DNA of 64,000 bases from Algorimicrobium hallyeonense. Lineage in GTDB: Bacteria; Bacteroidota; Bacteroidia; Flavobacteriales; Flavobacteriaceae. Position numbers and translations under genes: made by a program. The notes beneath the pieces were generated by a model. It saw only the letters and a list, made by a program, of their open reading frames with translations. It had not been told where the DNA came from and made no database searches. The DNA lies in NCBI RefSeq assembly GCF_042657385.1, contig NZ_JBHSLA010000005.1, forward strand, positions 1-64,000. The letters run 5' to 3'. Below are positions 60,294-64,000 of this stretch, piece after piece. Every line of letters begins with the position of its first letter. Positions within the stretch are counted from its first letter, which is position 1.

Positions 60294-61109
60294 ATGAAGC
60301 AACTACAACAAATTATAGAAAATGCGTGGGATAATCGCGAATTATTAACGGATAAAGTAACCATTGACAGCATTCGAAGCGTTATTGATTTATTAGATGA
60401 AGGCACCTTGCGTGTTGCTGAACCAACCGCTAAAGGTTGGAAAGTGAATGAATGGGTAAAAAAAGCGGTCGTCTTATATTTCCCTATTCAAAAAATGGAA
60501 ACTTTTGAGGTCGGTATTTTTGAATATCATGATAAAATTCCATTAAAAACAGGGTATAAGGATAAAGGAATTCGTGTTGTTCCGCATGCAGTTGCACGGC
60601 ATGGTGCTTATATTTCTAAAGGTGTTATTTTAATGCCAAGTTATGTAAATATTGGTGCTTATGTAGGTGAAGGAACCATGGTGGACACCTGGGCAACAGT
60701 TGGTAGTTGCGCCCAAATTGGTAAAAACGTCCATCTTTCAGGCGGTGTTGGTATTGGTGGTGTTTTAGAGCCCCTTCAAGCTGCTCCAGTTATTATTGAA
60801 GATGGTGCTTTTATAGGTTCACGATGTATTGTAGTTGAAGGTGTTAAAGTAGAAAAAGAAGCCGTTTTAGGAGCGAATGTTGTTTTAACCATGAGCACGA
60901 AAATTATTGATGTAACAGGTAATGAGCCTGTTGAAATGAAAGGTATAGTACCTGCACGATCCGTTGTAATTCCTGGTAGCTATACCAAAAAATTCAAAGC
61001 TGGCGAATTTCAAGTGCCTTGTGCTTTAATTATTGGAAAACGTAAAGAAAGTACAGATAAAAAGACATCCTTAAATGATGCTTTGCGCGAATATGATGTA
61101 GCGGTTTAA
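60294..61109 (+). CDS. dapD: Tetrahydrodipicolinate N-succinyltransferase
   Basis: Transfers succinyl from succinyl-CoA to tetrahydrodipicolinate in lysine and diaminopimelate synthesis. 271 residues from the ATG at 60294 (KQLQQIIENAWDNRELL), matching the family's normal N-terminus; a GTG at 60240 would add 18 residues and overlaps the promoter. Left-handed beta-helix hexapeptide repeats are obvious (GVILMPSYVNIGAYVGEGTMVDTWATVGSCAQIGKNVHLSGGVGIGG), as is EDGAFIGSRCIVVEGV. Followed after 60 bp by LPS-type glycosyltransferase genes. Confidence 0.95.
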   Translation: MKQLQQIIENAWDNRELLTDKVTIDSIRSVIDLLDEGTLRVAEPTAKGWKVNEWVKKAVVLYFPIQKMETFEVGIFEYHDKIPLKTGYKDKGIRVVPHAVARHGAYISKGVILMPSYVNIGAYVGEGTMVDTWATVGSCAQIGKNVHLSGGVGIGGVLEPLQAAPVIIEDGAFIGSRCIVVEGVKVEKEAVLGANVVLTMSTKIIDVTGNEPVEMKGIVPARSVVIPGSYTKKFKAGEFQVPCALIIGKRKESTDKKTSLNDALREYDVAV

Positions 61110-61169
61110 TTTAGTTTGCAGCAGCAGTGTTCCGTAAAATTTTGAAAGAATAAAAACAAACCTAGCTAT

Positions 61170-62231
61170 TTGAAAATTTTAGTTATACAACAAAAAATGA
61201 TTGGTGATGTACTCACATCTAGCGTCTTATTTGAAGCGTTACGTGAACGTTACCCAAAGGCGCAATTAGATTATTTAATCAATTCCCATACATTTCCTGT
61301 TGTTGAACACAATCCTTTTATTGATAATTTCATCTTCTTTACACCTGAAGCCGAAAAAAGCAAAATAGCGCTTTGGAATTTCGCTAAATCTGTAAAAAAG
61401 GAAAAGTATGTTGTGGTAATTGATGTGTATTCAAAACTATCTAGTAACCTAATTACAGCTTTATCTGGTGCTAAAACTAAAATTTCGTATCATAAGCCGT
61501 ATTCAACATTCATATACCATCATAATATAAAACGTAGAAATCAAACCGATGAAGCTTGTGGTTTAGCAATTATAAATCGATTGCAGTTGTTGGAACCATT
61601 GGATATTTATATCACAGCGGCAAGACCTAAAATTTATTTAACTTCTGAAGAGCTTGAAACAAGTAAACAGTTTTTAATTTCAAACGGGGTAAGCCTAGAC
61701 AAACCACTTATTATGATTAGTGTGCTAGGAAGTGGCCCTAATAAAACCTATCCGTTTGAATACATGGCACAGGTAATTGACCAAATTGTAGCCACAACAG
61801 ATGGTCAGATTTTATTTAATTATATTCCAAAACAGGAAGCCGATGCTCAAGCCATTTTTAAGCTCTGTAAACTGGAAACACAAAATCATATTTATCTAAA
61901 TTTATTTGGAAAAAGTCTGCGCGAATTTTTAGCACTCACAACACATTGTCATGCATTAATTGGTAATGAAGGTGGCGCTGTAAATATGGCAAAAGCATTG
62001 AACATAAAAACATTTACCATTTTTTCTACTTGGATTGATAAGGATACTTGGAATATTTTTGAAATGGAGAACGTGAATGAATCCGTACATTTAAAGGATT
62101 ACAAACCAGAATTATATAAAGGAAAAAGGGAAAAAGATATGAAACCACACGCCATGGAATTATATCATAAATTTATACCCGATTTATTTTATGATAAGCT
62201 AAATCGGTTTCTAAAAATGTTCCGTTCGTAA
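61170..62231 (+). CDS. Glycosyltransferase family 9 (heptosyltransferase-like), TTG start
   Basis: 353 residues. GT9 fold: MKILVIQQKMIGDVLTSSVLFEALRERYPKAQLDYLIN at the N-terminus, LIMISVLGSGPNKTYPFEYMAQVI mid-way, and the nucleotide-sugar region LIGNEGGAVNMAKALNIKTFTIFSTWID. In other bacteria the family adds heptose to the lipid A core. The start is TTG at 61170: family sequence begins exactly there and no ATG precedes it. Ends 1 bp before the GT2 gene. Confidence 0.88.
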   Translation: MKILVIQQKMIGDVLTSSVLFEALRERYPKAQLDYLINSHTFPVVEHNPFIDNFIFFTPEAEKSKIALWNFAKSVKKEKYVVVIDVYSKLSSNLITALSGAKTKISYHKPYSTFIYHHNIKRRNQTDEACGLAIINRLQLLEPLDIYITAARPKIYLTSEELETSKQFLISNGVSLDKPLIMISVLGSGPNKTYPFEYMAQVIDQIVATTDGQILFNYIPKQEADAQAIFKLCKLETQNHIYLNLFGKSLREFLALTTHCHALIGNEGGAVNMAKALNIKTFTIFSTWIDKDTWNIFEMENVNESVHLKDYKPELYKGKREKDMKPHAMELYHKFIPDLFYDKLNRFLKMFRS

Positions 62232-62232
62232 T

Positions 62233-62985
62233 ATGGAAAAACTAACAGCTATTATTATAACCAAAAATGAGATTCTTAATATAGCATCCGTTATAGATTC
62301 TGTACGTTTTGCAGATGAAATTATTGTGGTTGATAGCTTTAGTACGGATGGCACCTTTGAAAAAGCTTTAGAATTAAATGTTACCGCTATTCAGCGAAAA
62401 TTCACCTACCATGCGGAACAGAAAAATTGGATAATTCCACAAGCAAAACATGATTGGGTTTTAATTGTTGATGCTGACGAACGTGTAACACCTGAATTAG
62501 AAACTGAAATACTTGAAGTTTTAAGTAACGAACAACAAGATGTTGCTTTTTGGATTGGCCGCATGAACCACTTTATGGGTAAACGCGTTAATTATAGCGG
62601 TTGGCGAAATGACAAAGTTATCCGTTTGTTTAAACGCGATTTATGCCTATACGAAGATAAATTGGTGCATGAAGAAATAGTTGCACAAGGATCTGTTGGC
62701 CATTTAAAATCCAAACTATCACACAACACATACACAACTATGGATGCTTATATGGATAAAATGAATCGGTATGCAACCAAACAAGCTAAAGATTACGATA
62801 AAAAAACGGGGACACTAAATCCGTACCATTTTGTGATTAAACCCTTTTGGGGATTTTTTAAACATTATATTATTCAAAGCGGATTTCGCGATGGTGTTGT
62901 AGGTTTAACCATTGGTTTTATTCAAGGTTATGTCGTTTATATGCGTTATGTGAAATTGTGGCTTTTACGAAGAAACTTGAAATAA
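62233..62985 (+). CDS. Glycosyltransferase family 2 (LPS-core type)
   Basis: 250 residues. GT-A fold: LTAIIITKNEILNIASVIDSVRFADEIIVVDSFSTDGT, the acceptor region and the metal-binding DADERVTPELE; C-terminal IIQSGFRDGVVGLTIGFIQGYVVYMRYVKLW. It resembles WaaE/KdtX-type beta-1,4-glucosyltransferases of LPS core. Follows the GT9 gene with a 1-bp gap, so both belong to one operon. The next gene, on the other strand, ends 2 bp after it. Confidence 0.87.
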   Translation: MEKLTAIIITKNEILNIASVIDSVRFADEIIVVDSFSTDGTFEKALELNVTAIQRKFTYHAEQKNWIIPQAKHDWVLIVDADERVTPELETEILEVLSNEQQDVAFWIGRMNHFMGKRVNYSGWRNDKVIRLFKRDLCLYEDKLVHEEIVAQGSVGHLKSKLSHNTYTTMDAYMDKMNRYATKQAKDYDKKTGTLNPYHFVIKPFWGFFKHYIIQSGFRDGVVGLTIGFIQGYVVYMRYVKLWLLRRNLK

Positions 62986-62987
62986 CA

Positions 62988-63749
62988 CTATTTTTTTCGC
63001 CAGAAGAATACCTTATTTTTAATCCGTCTTTTTCTATGAAACCGATTTTGAAATGCTTCGGTTTCTTCCCACATTAAATGAAACACGCGATTATAATCAT
63101 ATCCGCCTAGTTTAGCATATTCGTCACTCATAATTTCCACCATAGATTTGTGAGTCGTTAAGCGTGCAAAGTTTTTTATTCGGGTTTCAAAATCCATGTC
63201 ACCAAATTCCATTCGGTTTAAATCCACTAAATAAAATTTATACGCGCCACCGTTTAATTGAATCAATGTGTTCCCAGGCGAATGATCTAGAAAATTCACA
63301 CCGGCTTTATGCAGCCCAAACGTGAATCGTGTAAAAGCGCGTAAAATGGCTTCATGATTCGCCATAGTTAAGTTGAAAGTCAATTCACGATAGGTTAAAT
63401 CATAAGGCAAGTGCTCACTGATATAATAACTTTTCTTGAATAAAAAAGGTGTTTTATACTCATAAAAAGCAATAGGTTTCGGCGTTCCAATACCTAGATG
63501 CAGGAGACGATTAGCGTACTCAAAAGAGCGTTGGGCTTTACTTTTTCTAAAAAAGCGATAGGCAATCTGATTCACCAAATTTGGAATTTTAAAGGATTTC
63601 ACGTTAATCGTTAAACCATTTAAATTGTATAGTTTTAGTGAATTCCGATCCTGATTTCCAAAATCCTCACCAGACGTTTCATAATTTTCAATATATGATG
63701 TAAGTACTTGCTTATCCTTCTGAAACGCCTTATGCACTGTATAATTCAT
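62988..63749 (-). CDS. Kdo-kinase-like lipopolysaccharide kinase
   Basis: 253 residues with a small protein-kinase-like fold of the InaA/KdkA type. The catalytic loop is FLDHSPGNTLI (with the loop Asp/Asn) and the metal-binding motif LVDLNRMEFG replaces DFG. An N-lobe basic block (YRFFRKSKAQRSFEYANRLLHLGIGTPKPIAFYEY) precedes. Such kinases phosphorylate Kdo or heptose residues of LPS core. It converges with the GT2 gene (2-bp gap) and is divergent from the next glycosyltransferase gene, so all fit one LPS-core locus. Confidence 0.85.
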   Translation of the reverse strand: MNYTVHKAFQKDKQVLTSYIENYETSGEDFGNQDRNSLKLYNLNGLTINVKSFKIPNLVNQIAYRFFRKSKAQRSFEYANRLLHLGIGTPKPIAFYEYKTPFLFKKSYYISEHLPYDLTYRELTFNLTMANHEAILRAFTRFTFGLHKAGVNFLDHSPGNTLIQLNGGAYKFYLVDLNRMEFGDMDFETRIKNFARLTTHKSMVEIMSDEYAKLGGYDYNRVFHLMWEETEAFQNRFHRKRRIKNKVFFWRKK

Positions 63750-63840
63750 GCTGCAATATTACAATATTTATTTTATTTTTATCTGGAATTAAATTAGCAG
63801 TTCGTTTTCATTTTTAATAATTTGCACAAAAGCTTTTCGT

Positions 63841-64000
63841 ATGCCCACAATTTGTTTGGAATCTCATAATATTGATAATCTCTTCTTTGGTTTTGGTCAG
63901 TTTAACTACCACCTTATTAAAGGGTTTTATGAGAATCAAGCTATTTTAGAAGCATTGGATTTCCATATCACCCTTATTAGTAAACATCCTGAAAAGCTGA
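63841..64000 (+). CDS. Glycosyltransferase, N-terminal part only (cut by window end)
   Basis: The ATG at 63841 opens a frame that runs off the window: 53 codons. The start MPTICLESHNIDNLFFGFGQFN with YHLIKGFYENQ and FHITLISKH fits the N-terminus of a GT4/GT1-type (GT-B) glycosyltransferase. It is divergent from the Kdo-kinase-like gene and continues the LPS-core cluster. Confidence is limited because only the N-terminus is visible. Confidence 0.65.
   Translation, partial: MPTICLESHNIDNLFFGFGQFNYHLIKGFYENQAILEALDFHITLISKHPEKL

Overview
The window is a low-GC chromosomal segment of a marine-type member of the Flavobacteriaceae (Bacteroidota). The evidence is internal. Two proteins end in type IX secretion (T9SS) C-terminal sorting domains. 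Many genes have the flavobacterial -7 promoter element TAnnTTTG, and almost none have a Shine-Dalgarno sequence. There is a carotenoid cluster, a family-typical gene order (tgt, LptF/G permease, EamA, accA, dnaB; ruvX, def, DUF5606, mazG) and the usual flavobacterial set of DUF349, DUF368 and parvulin genes. Nothing looks like an integrated phage, IS element or CRISPR array.

Layout. 0.2-3.5 kb: the translation operon thrS-infC-rpmI-rplT, with infC starting at a non-canonical AUA codon. 3.9-10.3 kb (minus strand): a T9SS-exported leucine-rich-repeat/LamG protein, a TPR histidine kinase with a LytTR response regulator, and a conserved protein that databases often name asparagine synthetase B. 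10.4-17.5 kb (minus): AI-2E family permease, dnaB, accA, EamA transporter, LptF/G permease and tgt. 17.6-20.1 kb: a transketolase split over two genes and a small outer-membrane protein. 20.2-22.7 kb: an FKBP-type surface lipoprotein, an S4 RNA-binding protein, a phosphoribosyltransferase and shikimate kinase. 22.9-23.1 kb: tRNA-Lys(UUU) and tRNA-Leu(GAG).

23.2-28.2 kb is a zeaxanthin-type carotenoid locus: a CarH-like MerR/B12-binding regulator followed by crtI, crtB, crtZ and crtY. The regulator and crtI share a 19-bp promoter element (18 of 19 identical), and crtI also has a perfect inverted repeat over its start region. This suggests light- and cobalamin-controlled pigment synthesis with autoregulation. 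28.2-36.5 kb (minus): TlpA-like thioredoxin, aconitase, MoxR ATPase and three consecutive parvulin/SurA-like genes. 36.7-42.4 kb: SRPBCC protein, RelA/SpoT homologue, a Fur-family regulator without zinc cysteines, purA and a membrane-bound AraC regulator.

42.5-45.9 kb is the accessory region and the best candidate for an undescribed system. A lipoprotein with a conserved-looking N-terminus and a C-terminal candidate His/Cys hydrolase domain is followed 6 bp later by a small membrane protein. Then come a broken fragment matching only the C-terminal tail of that lipoprotein, a second small membrane protein of the same size and layout, and a secreted protein of unknown function. This is the pattern of a polymorphic toxin with an orphan toxin tail and two immunity genes.

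46.1-55.6 kb: OstA-like protein, class III aminotransferase, TPR protein, two tandem DUF368 proteins, aroE and a DUF349 protein. 55.9-60.1 kb (minus): ruvX, a small T9SS protein, a small secreted protein, def, DUF5606 and mazG. The 3' end of mazG and its hairpin are repeated four times with an exact 62-bp period. 60.3-64.0 kb: dapD and the start of a lipopolysaccharide-core-type cluster (GT9, GT2, Kdo-kinase-like, and a glycosyltransferase cut by the window end).
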